Assembly (NCBI GenBank): GCA_900763675.1
Contig: CAAFLE010000095.1
Coordinates: 1 to 64,000, forward strand
Length of the DNA stretch: 64,000 nt
Direction of reading: 5' to 3'
Source of the DNA: an uncultured Oscillospiraceae bacterium
GTDB taxonomy: Bacteria > Bacillota > Clostridia > Oscillospirales > Oscillospiraceae
Shown here: one piece after another, positions 1 through 8,283 of the stretch
How the letters are laid out: every line of letters starts with the position of its first letter
Position numbering within the stretch: the stretch's first letter is position 1
Made by a program: the position numbers and the translations under genes
Notes under the pieces: generated by a model
Database searches by the model: none
Seen by the model: the letters and a program-made list of their open reading frames with translations, nothing else
What the model was told of the DNA's origin: nothing

Positions 1-454
1 ACACGGCGGCAAAGCCGAGCCAGAAAAGATACGGAAGATTCATTTTTCCTGCAAGCGGACGGAGCCTCCAGAACCGGACGGTCATCCCGACGGCAAGCGC
101 GAGCAAAAGCAGCAGCCAGAAGAAGGCGACGAGCCGCAGCCCCCACGCAAAAAAGAAGATCGACCACCAGAAATTCACGAAAAGCTGCGCCCAGTAGGTG
201 AAAAGCGCGTCGCGGGAGCGCTGCGTCCGCTTCCCGGCGATCATCGCGGCGGAGACCGCCATAAGAATATAAAGAAACGTCCATGCCGCGGGGAACACCC
301 AGTCGGGCGGGGCGAAGGGCGGCTGCTTCAAATGCGAGAAAGCTTCCATACCGCTGCGGGAGAGCGCCGCGGAAAGCCCGCCTGCGGCGAGCGTCGCGGC
401 GATATACCCGGCGTAGCGCAGAATGTCTTTTTTCTTATCGCGGCTCTGATCCAT
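1..454 (-). CDS. tspO: TspO/MBR family membrane protein (3' end beyond window)
   Basis: Minus-strand gene starting with ATG at 454 behind an AGAGGTGG ribosome-binding site and running off the left edge after about 151 codons. TspO proteins are five-helix membrane proteins that bind tetrapyrroles and related ligands; their bacterial role is regulatory or photo-oxidative and often unclear. The translation shows hydrophobic helices and the family signature of an aromatic-rich WxFPxxWTxLYILM stretch after the first helix (about residues 52-65), followed by an NFWWS-type motif near residue 93. The C-terminus is outside the window, so completeness cannot be judged. The ATPase at 513-1574 lies upstream on the same strand with a gap of about 58 bases, so the two may be cotranscribed. 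Confidence 0.85.
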   Translation of the reverse strand, partial: MDQSRDKKKDILRYAGYIAATLAAGGLSAALSRSGMEAFSHLKQPPFAPPDWVFPAAWTFLYILMAVSAAMIAGKRTQRSRDALFTYWAQLFVNFWWSIFFFAWGLRLVAFFWLLLLLALAVGMTVRFWRLRPLAGKMNLPYLFWLGFAAV

Positions 455-512
455 AGACCCACCTCTGGAATGTACATTGTCTATATGAGAGCATATGCGC
501 CGCGGCGTGTTT

Positions 513-1574
513 TTATTCGGGAAATACCTTTCGGAGATGCTTTTCCTCAAAGCGCGTCAGAGCGCGAAAGTCCACAAACGGATGGTACTCCGTCTCCAGC
601 TCATCGTGCAGCGCTTTGGCTTTTTGCAGCGCCTCGACGGCGTATGCCGTGAGCGAGCGGCGCAGCGCCCCAGCGCGGCGGACCTCCTGCCTCTGCGCCT
701 CGGTGAGCGGCATGGCATCGAGCCGGAAACGACGTCGGACCGCGCCGTCAAACCGGAAGTCGCCGGATACGGCGACGAGCGAAACGCCGCATTCCGGCAG
801 GAGAAGCGCCGAAAGCCGCGCCGGGTCGAGCGGATTGGGGCAGACAATGCGCCGGGTACCGAGCGCCCGCGCTTTTTCCAGAACGGCGCGGAGAAATGTG
901 TCGGCGAGACCCAGCTCGTTATCGAGCGTATATACGCTGCCGAGCTGCGCCGCCGTGCCGGAAAGGAGTACCGGACCGAGACACGTATACGCGCTCAGAA
1001 ACCGGCGCTGTTCGCTGTTGTCCGCCCCGGCTTTCAGCGCTTTGTCCGCAAAGCCAAGCGCCTGCGCCCGGACGCGCTCCTCCGCCTCGGCAATGCCGAG
1101 GTCCGGAATGCCGCCGGGGGAGACGAGCATTGCGGCGCGGAGCAGATCGTAGGATCGGGCATATTCCCTGCGGTAGGCGTCGTACAGCCCGCCGAGCCGC
1201 GCCGTCTTTTCCGGCGGCACGGCGCGGTAGAACCCGCCGAGATCGAGATACTTTCCCGATGCGCCGGGGATGGACGGCTCCTGCACGTGCGGCGACGTGG
1301 CGTCCACATAGCCGAGCTTCTTTTCCGGGATATAAATGCCGTCGAGCGATGTCGGGTCGCCGGAGCAGAGCAGGTACTCCACGGCGAGACCGGCGCTCTC
1401 CGCACGCTCGGCGGCGCGGCGCATGAGCGTGGATTTCCCGTTGCCGGGTCCGCCCTTGATGTACCAGAGGAATGCGCCCGTCTCCGGGCGGGCAAACTCC
1501 TCGTAGAGCGACGCGAAGCCCGCGCCGGTATTCGCGCCGAGAAAAAACTGCTGCAAATCGGTCTTGTCCATCAT
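513..1574 (-). CDS. P-loop ATPase of the PRK06851 type
   Basis: A 353-residue protein starting ATGATG at 1574, with AGGATG upstream; longer upstream starts lack a ribosome-binding site. A Walker A motif, GGPGNGKST, lies near residue 41 and is followed by a CSGDPTSLDG segment and a TSPHVQEP segment. These are typical, as I recall, of a little-studied clostridial ATPase family (PRK06851-like). The C-terminus contains an AKALHDELE helix and then a VDF motif that the family also carries. Function is unknown; the fold suggests NTP-dependent handling of a nucleic acid or protein partner, which is inference. It sits before tspO on the same strand and is divergent from the SRP RNA gene. Confidence 0.6.
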   Translation of the reverse strand: MMDKTDLQQFFLGANTGAGFASLYEEFARPETGAFLWYIKGGPGNGKSTLMRRAAERAESAGLAVEYLLCSGDPTSLDGIYIPEKKLGYVDATSPHVQEPSIPGASGKYLDLGGFYRAVPPEKTARLGGLYDAYRREYARSYDLLRAAMLVSPGGIPDLGIAEAEERVRAQALGFADKALKAGADNSEQRRFLSAYTCLGPVLLSGTAAQLGSVYTLDNELGLADTFLRAVLEKARALGTRRIVCPNPLDPARLSALLLPECGVSLVAVSGDFRFDGAVRRRFRLDAMPLTEAQRQEVRRAGALRRSLTAYAVEALQKAKALHDELETEYHPFVDFRALTRFEEKHLRKVFPE

Positions 1575-1635
1575 GGTCTGCACATCCTTTCTATATAAGG
1601 ATATGCATCCGGCGGGGAAACGGCGCAAAACACTC

Positions 1636-1664
1636 TTGATATTTTTTTTCGCATCCGGTATAAT
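1636..1664 (+). promoter_or_regulatory. Sigma-A promoter of the SRP RNA
   Basis: TTGATA at 1636-1641, a 17-base spacer and a perfect TATAAT at 1659-1664. Transcription would begin about seven bases later, at the base of the closing helix of the SRP RNA. Confidence 0.85.
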
Positions 1665-1671
1665 AACAACG

Positions 1672-1967
1672 CGGTCTTTGGCAAGGCTGCACTAGTCGGG
1701 GAGCCAGCGGTGCCCTGTAGCCTGCAATCCGCTACAGCAGGGATGAATTCCTCTCCGAGGGTATGCGATGTGTCGTCTGGCGGCGGTAAGCGGCGCTGAC
1801 GGTCTGGTCTCGCGCAACACAGCCCCGTGAACCATGTCAGGCGGGGAACCGAGCAGCATTAAGCGGAACGCTGTGTGTGCCGTGAGGGTGCCGGATCCGA
1901 GCTGGCTGCCGTTGCACCGGGCATACCGCATCATTCGAGGAAAGGTGTGCAGTCTTGCCAAGGACCG
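1672..1967 (+). ncRNA. ffs: Signal recognition particle RNA, large (Bacillus) type
   Basis: The 5' segment (about 1673-1691) pairs with the 3' segment (about 1948-1967), closing a rod-shaped RNA of about 296 bases. Near the 5' end the Alu-domain sequence GTGCCCTGTAGCC and a TCCGCTACAGCAGGG segment match large bacterial SRP RNAs. The S-domain apex lies at about 1836-1860, with GTCAGGCGGGGAACCGAGCAGC-like symmetric loop and tetraloop bases that bind Ffh. SRP RNA binds Ffh and targets membrane proteins to FtsY. Its place directly before dnaX is conserved in Firmicutes. A U-rich tract follows at about 1968-1985. Confidence 0.93.
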
Positions 1968-2012
1968 TATTATTTTATTCTGTTATTCTGCGGTCATAAA
2001 TCGAACGGAGAG

Positions 2013-3614
2013 ATGACGTTGTACGAAGCGCTGTACCGGAAATACCGACCCAAAACCTTTGACGATGTGGTGGGGCAGCCGTTTATCACCGAAACGCTCA
2101 AAACCCAAGTGCGTACCGGACGGCTTAGCCACGCCTATCTTTTTATCGGGACCCGCGGCACGGGCAAAACGACCTGCGCCCGCATTCTCGCCAAGGCGGT
2201 GAACTGCGAGCATCCGGTAGACGGCAACCCCTGCAACGAATGCGCCGCCTGCCGCGGCATTGAGGACGGCTCCATCCTCGACGTCGTGGAGCTGGACGCG
2301 GCATCCAATAACGGCGTGGACGATGTGCGTATGCTGCGCGACGAGGCGATCTTTTCCCCGACGACGGTGCGCAAGCGCGTGTACATCATCGACGAGGTGC
2401 ATATGCTCTCCAAACCGGCGTTCAACGCGCTGCTGAAAATTCTGGAAGAGCCGCCGCAGCATCTCATGTTCATCCTTGCCACGACGGAGCTGAACAAGGT
2501 TCTTCCTACGATCCTCTCCCGCTGCCAGCGCCACAGCTTCCGCCGACTCGACGGCGACACCATCGCCAAGCGGCTCGCGTATGTGGCGGAGCAGGAGCAT
2601 ATAAACCTCACGGCGGACGCCGCGCAGCTTCTGGGCCGCCTTGCCGACGGCGGTATGCGCGACGGTCTTTCGCTGCTCGACCAGTGCTCCGCGGCGGAAA
2701 CGGTGGACACCGCGGCGGTGCGCAACGCCATGGGACTTGCCGGAACGCTGCGCACCCAGTCCGTGGCAGAGGCGATCCTCGCCGGGAACACCGAGGACGC
2801 GCTCACGCAGTTTGAAGCGCTCTGGCAGGACGGCAAGGACCCTGCGGCGCTCCTCGGCGAACTCTCCGGGCTCTTCCGCGACGCACTGCTGCTGCGCATG
2901 GCGCCGAACGGCGGAAAAACTCTCATTTCCGGCGCTTACGGCGAAAATGTCCTGCGCTCCATCCGCGCCGGAGACGGGAATCTTCTCTGGCTTCTCAATA
3001 CGCTGCAAAAGCATCAGGCGGCGTTGCGCGAAACGGGCAATCCCCGTTTACAGGCGGAGCTTTGCCTTGTAGAGCTTTCCGGCGGCGGCGAGATCGCGCC
3101 GCCGCGTACACCGGCGGCTCCGGCGCAAAGGACCGAACCCGCGCCCGCGCCGGAAACAAGACCGGCGCCGCCCCCGGCAACCGCCCCGGCGGCTCCGATG
3201 GCGGAGTGCGTTCCTGTGCCCGCTCCCACGCAGGAGATTAAACCGGCACCCGCCCCGGCGGCGGAGACTGCTCCGGCAGCGCCGGCAAAGACGTCGCCCG
3301 CGGGCGGCGTGAGCTGGGAGTATGCGCTCGCGCAGCTCGAAAACGAACTGCCCATCGGCGTGCGCATCGTGCTGATGGATCCCTCGCAGTCCGCGGGCGA
3401 AATCTGCGGCAGCGAGCTTGTGCTGCGCGTTATACCGGGCTTTGCCAAAAGCGCGGTCAACGTCCCGGACGTGCTGCAGAAGCTGCGGCAGAAGCTGTCC
3501 GCGCTGTGCGGCGTGCCGATGCAGATCCGGCTGGAGGATCTTCTGCCCGGTGCAGGGCAGGGGGGAGACAAACTCGACTTTCTCGGGAAATTCGGTAACG
3601 TAACCATCCAATAA
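2013..3614 (+). CDS. dnaX: DNA polymerase III subunit gamma/tau
   Basis: A 533-residue clamp-loader ATPase that opens the beta sliding clamp at the replication fork. Start ATG at 2013 follows GGAGAG; the longer in-frame extension would run back through the SRP RNA and is rejected. The N-terminus YRKYRPKTFDDVVGQ is diagnostic. Walker A GTRGTGKTT follows, then a zinc-finger cysteine set (C-x8-C-x2-C-x2-C) near residues 64-79, a DEVH Walker B box and an SRC sensor region. After about residue 360 there is a low-complexity Pro/Ala linker (about 3090-3300), then a globular C-terminal domain of about 100 residues that would contact the polymerase. I saw no obvious slippery sequence for a separate gamma form. 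Confidence 0.96.
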   Translation: MTLYEALYRKYRPKTFDDVVGQPFITETLKTQVRTGRLSHAYLFIGTRGTGKTTCARILAKAVNCEHPVDGNPCNECAACRGIEDGSILDVVELDAASNNGVDDVRMLRDEAIFSPTTVRKRVYIIDEVHMLSKPAFNALLKILEEPPQHLMFILATTELNKVLPTILSRCQRHSFRRLDGDTIAKRLAYVAEQEHINLTADAAQLLGRLADGGMRDGLSLLDQCSAAETVDTAAVRNAMGLAGTLRTQSVAEAILAGNTEDALTQFEALWQDGKDPAALLGELSGLFRDALLLRMAPNGGKTLISGAYGENVLRSIRAGDGNLLWLLNTLQKHQAALRETGNPRLQAELCLVELSGGGEIAPPRTPAAPAQRTEPAPAPETRPAPPPATAPAAPMAECVPVPAPTQEIKPAPAPAAETAPAAPAKTSPAGGVSWEYALAQLENELPIGVRIVLMDPSQSAGEICGSELVLRVIPGFAKSAVNVPDVLQKLRQKLSALCGVPMQIRLEDLLPGAGQGGDKLDFLGKFGNVTIQ

Positions 3615-3631
3615 AAAGGAGAACGATCATT

Positions 3632-3991
3632 ATGGCAAAAGGATACAGAGGCGGCAGCTTCGGCGGCGGAATGAGCATGGGCGGCGGCATGAGACAGAGC
3701 GATCTTATGAAGCAGGCGCAGAAGATGCAGCAGGATATGCTGAAAATGCAGGAGGAGCTGGACGCAAGGACCTATTCCGCCTCGGCGGGCGGCGGCGTTG
3801 TCACGGCGGAGGTCAACGGAAAGCGCGAGCTTATCACGCTTACCATTGACCCCGAAGCGGTCGATCCCGACGATGTGGAAATGCTTCAGGATATGGTCAT
3901 CGCGGCGGTCAACTCTGCGCTCAAGGCGGCGGAGACCTCCCGCGAGGAGAGCATGGCAAAGGTCACCGGCGGGCTGAACTTCGGCTTCTGA
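3632..3991 (+). CDS. ybaB: YbaB/EbfC family nucleoid-associated protein
   Basis: A 119-residue DNA-binding protein seventeen bases after dnaX, with a clear AAAGGAG ribosome-binding site. The core LMKQAQKMQQDMLKMQEEL helix and the following TVEV-type sheet (residues about 55-90) identify the YbaB/EbfC family, small dimers that bind DNA as tweezers. The first 24 residues are a glycine- and methionine-rich extension (GGSFGGGMSMGGGM) that probably is disordered. In many Firmicutes recR follows immediately; here it does not, and the next gene is convergent. Confidence 0.93.
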   Translation: MAKGYRGGSFGGGMSMGGGMRQSDLMKQAQKMQQDMLKMQEELDARTYSASAGGGVVTAEVNGKRELITLTIDPEAVDPDDVEMLQDMVIAAVNSALKAAETSREESMAKVTGGLNFGF

Positions 3992-4008
3992 ATATTTTTG
4001 TACAAAAG

Positions 4009-4037
4009 CGGCGCGGACAGAGAATCTGTCCGCGCCG
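4009..4037. terminator. Inverted repeat between convergent genes, candidate terminator
   Basis: Perfect 13-base arms (4009-4021 and 4025-4037) with a three-base loop lie just after ybaB and before the 3' end of the convergent gene at 4095. The plus-strand tail (GTTTCGGCTTAATTT) is only moderately U-rich, so termination may be weak. Confidence 0.55.
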
Positions 4038-4094
4038 GTTTCGGCTTAATTTATTGAATACTTTTCAGGTTGTCATATGCGGTCCTTTCGTTTG

Positions 4095-4601
4095 TCAAAC
4101 GTCCAGCGGCAGATGCACGATCTGCACGTCGCGCTCGATGGCGTAGCGCAGCGTGTTGAGAGTGCCGCCGGTTTTGCCGTCGTAGCAGGCGATGATGAGG
4201 TCGGCGTGATCGACCATATACCGGTTGCGCTTCATCATACAGCCCGGGGAATAGTGTTCCTGCAATACGGTAACGGTGTCGCAGCGCGAGAGAAGATCTT
4301 CATACCGCGCCTGCCCCGCTGCGCCCCAGCGGTCCGCCTGCCCGGCGAACGGTACGGCGGCTTCGAGCGAAACGTCCGGATGCTCCTCGCGCAGCAGCAG
4401 CACCGCCTCGCAGAAATAGAGGTCGCACCCCTCCGCCATGCCGCAGATGAACCGGCGAAAGCCGGATTCGTATACCGCCTCGACAGTGTCGTACAGCGTT
4501 TTCTTGAGCTTTCGGCAGCGCGGGTCGCTCTCATTATAGCCCCACGGGAGCTTCCCGGCGCGGTGTCCGGTGAATGTGCAGACCGGCTCGCTCATGCGCA
4601 T
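4095..4601 (-). CDS. SLOG/DUF1273 family protein (YpsA-like)
   Basis: A 168-residue protein. The start at 4601 (ATGCGC) has GGAAAGGATG upstream; an ATG two codons later is the alternative. The N-terminal CTFTGHRAGKLPWG is the hallmark of the DUF1273/YspA-YpsA subgroup of the SLOG fold, which binds nucleotides or nucleotide-derived ligands. Further motifs are a GMAEGCDLYF segment near residue 70 and a VDHADLIIACYDG segment near residue 134 that lines the ligand pocket. In Bacillus YpsA affects cell division; whether that holds here is unknown. The gene is alone, convergent with dnaX-ybaB and divergent from the FMN riboswitch. Confidence 0.85.
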   Translation of the reverse strand: MRMSEPVCTFTGHRAGKLPWGYNESDPRCRKLKKTLYDTVEAVYESGFRRFICGMAEGCDLYFCEAVLLLREEHPDVSLEAAVPFAGQADRWGAAGQARYEDLLSRCDTVTVLQEHYSPGCMMKRNRYMVDHADLIIACYDGKTGGTLNTLRYAIERDVQIVHLPLDV

Positions 4602-4650
4602 CACATCCTTTCCTGTATTGTAAGGGATATTTACGCGAATGTCAAAGCTC

Positions 4651-4678
4651 TTGATTTTTTCGCGGCGCGTGGTATAAT
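4651..4678 (+). promoter_or_regulatory. Promoter of the FMN-riboswitch/ribU unit
   Basis: TTGATT at 4651-4656, a 16-base spacer ending in TGG (extended -10), and TATAAT at 4673-4678, about 22 bases before the riboswitch core. Confidence 0.8.
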
Positions 4679-4700
4679 GAACCCAACATCTGAATACGGA

Positions 4701-4812
4701 ACGTTCTTCAGGGCAGGGTGAAATTCCCGACCGGCGGTAAAGTCCGCGAGCCGTATGGCTGATTCGGTGCAACTCCGAAACCGACAGTATAGTCTGGATG
4801 GAAGAAGAAGCG
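4701..4812 (+). promoter_or_regulatory. FMN riboswitch (RFN element)
   Basis: The sequence carries the conserved RFN blocks in order: a 5' P1 strand GTTCTTC, AGGGCAGGGTGAAATTCCC, GACCGGCGGTAAAGTCCGCGAGC, GGTGCAACTCCG, and a 3' GTCTGGATGGAAGAAGAA that closes P1. It senses flavin mononucleotide and lowers expression of the downstream riboflavin transporter when FMN is plentiful. The switch could act by termination, through the hairpin that follows. Confidence 0.95.
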
Positions 4813-4843
4813 GTAAGGCTCTCCTTACATCCTTTTGCTGCGC

Positions 4844-4877
4844 CCGGAGAATGGTTTTCTTCGGACGAATTTTTTTT
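4844..4877 (+). terminator. Candidate riboswitch-controlled terminator
   Basis: Arms CCGGAGAA (4844-4851) and TTCTTCGG (4857-4864), one G-U pair, are followed a few bases later by a run of eight T. The position between the FMN aptamer and the ribU start fits an expression platform. Confidence 0.6.
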
Positions 4878-4894
4878 AAAGGGGGAGCTTTCCC

Positions 4895-5443
4895 ATGACC
4901 AACACCCGTAAACTGACAACAATGGCGATCCTGACGGCGCTTTCCGTCTGCTTTGTTGCGCTCATCCATTTCCCGATCTTCCCGGCGGTCGCATTTCTGG
5001 AATACGACCCGGCGGACATTCCCATTCTGATCTGCAGCTTTGCGTTCGGACCCGCCGCCGGTCTTGTCGTAACGGTGATCGCCGCTTTCATTCAGGGCTT
5101 TACCGTGAGCGCCCAGAGCGGGATTTACGGCATCATCATGCACATCATCGCCACGGGCGCATATGTTCTCGCGTCCGGACTCTTTTACCGGAAGCACAAA
5201 ACGAAAAAGCTCGCGGCGGTGTCGCTGCTCATCGGCACGGCGGCGATGGTGGTGTGTATGTTCTTTGCCAACCTCGTCATCACGCCGTACTTTATGATGG
5301 GCGCGGTGAACAAGGAAACGGTCTCCACCGTGCTGTCGCTTATGCCGTTCATTCTGCTCTTCAATCTGCTGAAGGCGGGCATCAACGGCGCGATCACGTT
5401 CTTCCTTTATAAGCGCGTCAAGCACCTGTTCTTTAAAGACTAA
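4895..5443 (+). CDS. ribU: ECF transporter S component, riboflavin (RibU)
   Basis: A 182-residue integral membrane protein with about six hydrophobic helices, start ATG at 4895 after GGGGGAG. S components bind the vitamin and pair with the shared EcfT/EcfA1/EcfA2 module, encoded elsewhere, to import it by ATP hydrolysis. The N-terminus LTTMAILTALSVCFVAL and the AFLEYDPADIPILICSFAFGP region are typical of the RibU/ECF-S family. The FMN riboswitch directly upstream makes riboflavin the most likely substrate. The downstream pcrA begins 26 bases later and may be read through. Confidence 0.92.
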   Translation: MTNTRKLTTMAILTALSVCFVALIHFPIFPAVAFLEYDPADIPILICSFAFGPAAGLVVTVIAAFIQGFTVSAQSGIYGIIMHIIATGAYVLASGLFYRKHKTKKLAAVSLLIGTAAMVVCMFFANLVITPYFMMGAVNKETVSTVLSLMPFILLFNLLKAGINGAITFFLYKRVKHLFFKD

Positions 5444-5469
5444 TCCAACGAAACCGAGGACTTTGCTCC

Positions 5470-7944
5470 ATGACCGAGGACTTTTCCCGCCGGTTTGCCG
5501 CGGCACGGCGGCAGATCATTGAAAAAGAATATGCCAATCTGAACGCCGAGCAGCGCGAAGCCGTCTTAACGACAGAGGGACCGCTTCTTCTGCTGGCGGG
5601 CGCAGGGAGCGGGAAAACGACCGTTTTGATCCACCGCGTGGAAAACCTGATCCGCTTTGGACGCGGTGCGGACACAAGAGAGCTTCCCGCCGGGGCGGAC
5701 GAGACGGCGCTCGCCGCGCTGGAGGACGCCGCTGCGGGGCGTACCGAAACGACGGAAGCCGTCCGGCGGCTCTGCACCGTGGACCCGGCGGCGCCGTGGC
5801 AGGTGCTGGCGATCACGTTTACGAATAAGGCTGCCGACGAGCTGAAAACCCGTCTGGAGGCAAAGCTCGGCGCGACCGGACGCGACGTGTGGGCGCTTAC
5901 GTTCCACGGCGCGTGCGTGCGCATCCTCCGGCGCGACGCCGACCGCGTCGGCTTCCCGAAGAGCTTCACGATCTACGACCAGGCGGACAGTCTCTCGGTA
6001 ATGAAGCGTATTCTGCGCGACAAGAACATCGACGACAAGGTGTTCCCGCCCAAAGCCATGCTCGCCGCGGCAAGCCGGTACAAGGGGGCGCTCGTCTCGC
6101 CGGAGGAAGCCGTCGCCGCCGAGGAGCGCACCGGCGACATCCGCCGCCTGCGCACGGCGCAGATCTGCGCGGCGTATGCCAAGCACCTCCGCGATGCCGG
6201 AGCGATGGATTTTGACGATCTCATTTATTACACCGTGCGTCTTCTGCAGGATAATCCGGACATTCTCGCGTACTACCAGAAGAAATTCCGCTATGTGCTG
6301 ATCGACGAATATCAGGACACAAACCATCTGCAATACCTTTTCGCGGCGCTCATGGCAAGCGGCAGCCGGAACATCTGCGTCGTCGGCGACGACGATCAGA
6401 GCATTTACAAATTCCGCGGCGCGACGATCGAAAACATCCTCTCCTTTGAAAAGCAGTACCCGGATGCCCGCGTCATCCGTCTGGAGCAGAACTACCGCTC
6501 GACCGGCAACATCCTTGCCGCGGCAAACGCCGTCATTGCCAACAACCGCGCCCGCAAGGGCAAAACGCTCTGGACGGCGCAGTCCGGCGGCGAGCCGATC
6601 ACACTCTACGAGGCGCACAACGAGGACGACGAAGCCGATTTCGTCGCCCGCACCATACGCAATGCGCACCGTCCCATGCGGGATTTTGCCGTGCTGTACC
6701 GGACGAACGCACAGTCGCGCAGCATTGAGCTTGCGCTCCGCCGCCGGTCGATCCCGTACCGCGTGTTCGGCGGGACGCGCTTCTTTGACCGCGCCGAGGT
6801 CAAGGACATCCTTGCCTATCTCAACGTGATCGCCAATCCCACGGACGAAACGCGGCTTCTGCGCATTGTGAACGAGCCGCCGCGGGGCATTGGGGCGACG
6901 AGCCTTGAAAAAATCCGCGAGATCGCTGCGGCGGAAAATCTCCCGCTTTTTGAAGCGATGTCCACGGCGTCGCACCGCGCCGGCATCTCTGCCGGAAAGA
7001 AGATGGAGGAGTTCTGCCGGATGATCGTGGAGCTGCAAAACGCGATCTCCTCCATGCCGCTCGACGAATTTTACGACGCCGTGATCGAGCGCACGGGATA
7101 TGCCCTTGCGCTGGAAGCCAAGGGCGGGGACGAGAACACGACGCGGCTCGAGAACATCGCAGAGCTGAAATCCAGCATTGTGAAGAGCGTGGAAGCGAAC
7201 CCCGAGCTGGACCTTTACTCGTATCTGGACGAGGTCGCGCTTTATACCGACATGGACAACTACGACCGCGCCGAGGACGCCGCCGTTATGATGACGATGC
7301 ACGCGGCGAAGGGACTGGAGTTCCCGGTCGTATTCCTCGTCGGCGCGGAGGAGGGACTGTTCCCCAGCGCTCTTTCCATCGGCGAGAGCGAGGAAATGGA
7401 AGAGGAGCGCCGTCTCTGCTATGTGGCGATCACCCGCGCCAGAGAAAAGCTGTATATTACCTGCGCCGCGCAGCGTATGCTGTACGGGCGCACGTCTGCC
7501 AATCTGCCCTCCCGGTTCACGGAGGAGATCCCCGCGCAGCTTCTCGACCGGCAGGGACTCGCCAAAAAAGAAGAGCGCAGGAGTTTCTGGGACGACGACG
7601 GCGGCTTCCGCTCGGACGATTCGGGCTATGCCTCGCGGAGCTATGCCCCGCGGAGCGTTTCCTACCGCCCCTCCGGTTTCGGCATGAGCTACGCTGCCCG
7701 CACCGGACGCGCCGCCCCGGCAAAGCACGCCGCGCCGGAGAAGCCGAAAACCGTCCTCTCCGCGCCGAAAGCCCCCAACTTTGTCTCGGGCGACCGCGTT
7801 TCGCACAAAGCGTTCGGCAAGGGCGTGATCGAAAAGCTCACGCCGATGGGCGGCGACGCGCTGGTAGAGGTGAAGTTCGATTCCGGCGAAACAAAGCGGA
7901 TGATGCTGCGCGTTGCCGCGCAGCATATGACGAAGGAGGAGTGA
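5470..7944 (+). CDS. pcrA: ATP-dependent 3'-5' DNA helicase PcrA/UvrD
   Basis: An 824-residue superfamily 1A helicase acting in repair, plasmid replication and removal of RNA polymerase or RecA from DNA. Motifs run in order: NAEQREAV (Q motif), AGAGSGKTT (I), AITFTNKAADELK (Ia), LIDEYQDTN (II), VVGDDDQSIYKFRGA (III), QNYRST (IV), MTMHAAKGLEFPVVFL (V) and CYVAITRARE (VI). Compared with typical PcrA of about 730 residues, there is an insertion of roughly 40 residues between motifs I and Ia (about residues 58-105). The C-terminal tail has a Ser/Tyr/Arg-rich linker and then a Tudor-like domain beginning near DRVSHKAFGKG that binds RNA polymerase in this family. Confidence 0.95.
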   Translation: MTEDFSRRFAAARRQIIEKEYANLNAEQREAVLTTEGPLLLLAGAGSGKTTVLIHRVENLIRFGRGADTRELPAGADETALAALEDAAAGRTETTEAVRRLCTVDPAAPWQVLAITFTNKAADELKTRLEAKLGATGRDVWALTFHGACVRILRRDADRVGFPKSFTIYDQADSLSVMKRILRDKNIDDKVFPPKAMLAAASRYKGALVSPEEAVAAEERTGDIRRLRTAQICAAYAKHLRDAGAMDFDDLIYYTVRLLQDNPDILAYYQKKFRYVLIDEYQDTNHLQYLFAALMASGSRNICVVGDDDQSIYKFRGATIENILSFEKQYPDARVIRLEQNYRSTGNILAAANAVIANNRARKGKTLWTAQSGGEPITLYEAHNEDDEADFVARTIRNAHRPMRDFAVLYRTNAQSRSIELALRRRSIPYRVFGGTRFFDRAEVKDILAYLNVIANPTDETRLLRIVNEPPRGIGATSLEKIREIAAAENLPLFEAMSTASHRAGISAGKKMEEFCRMIVELQNAISSMPLDEFYDAVIERTGYALALEAKGGDENTTRLENIAELKSSIVKSVEANPELDLYSYLDEVALYTDMDNYDRAEDAAVMMTMHAAKGLEFPVVFLVGAEEGLFPSALSIGESEEMEEERRLCYVAITRAREKLYITCAAQRMLYGRTSANLPSRFTEEIPAQLLDRQGLAKKEERRSFWDDDGGFRSDDSGYASRSYAPRSVSYRPSGFGMSYAARTGRAAPAKHAAPEKPKTVLSAPKAPNFVSGDRVSHKAFGKGVIEKLTPMGGDALVEVKFDSGETKRMMLRVAAQHMTKEE

Positions 7945-7949
7945 GTCCA

Positions 7950-8270
7950 ATGTCCACCGGAGAACACGTCCATGTCCATGCCGACGGAACGGTACATACC
8001 CATTCCCATACGCACCAGAACACCAAAACAGTGAAAAACCGTCTGGCACGGCTGATAGGACATCTCCATGCGGTCGAGCGCATGATTGACGACGGGCGCG
8101 ACTGCGCCGAGGTGCTGATCCAGCTCGCCGCCGTGCGCAGTGCGCTCAACAACGTATGCAAGCTGATATTGAAGGACCATATGGATCATTGCGTGATCGA
8201 CGCCGTGCAGAAGGGCGACACGGAAACGCTCGCCGAGCTGGACAGAGCGATTGATCTCCTGATGAAATAA
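7950..8270 (+). CDS. CsoR/RcnR-family metal-sensing repressor
   Basis: A 106-residue all-helical repressor. ATG at 7950 is preferred over GTG at 7941 because GGAGG lies about ten bases before the ATG and too close to the GTG. The metal-site residues are visible as Cys52, His77 and Cys81, with the same spacing as the Cys-His-Cys copper(I) site of CsoR, so copper or a sulfur/persulfide signal is likelier than nickel. An unusual histidine-rich leader (eight His in residues 6-22) precedes the conserved fold. No metal exporter is adjacent; it sits directly after pcrA and before a secreted protein, so its target operon is probably elsewhere. Confidence 0.85.
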   Translation: MSTGEHVHVHADGTVHTHSHTHQNTKTVKNRLARLIGHLHAVERMIDDGRDCAEVLIQLAAVRSALNNVCKLILKDHMDHCVIDAVQKGDTETLAELDRAIDLLMK

Positions 8271-8283
8271 GGAGGATAGTTCT

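Noticed and set aside
1875..2012. Upstream in-frame extension of dnaX
   Set aside because: It would run through the 3' half of the SRP RNA; the ATG at 2013 has a ribosome-binding site and gives the family N-terminus.
5566..8049. Minus-strand open frame of 827 codons opposite pcrA
   Set aside because: Antisense shadow of pcrA, no motifs, no ribosome-binding site.
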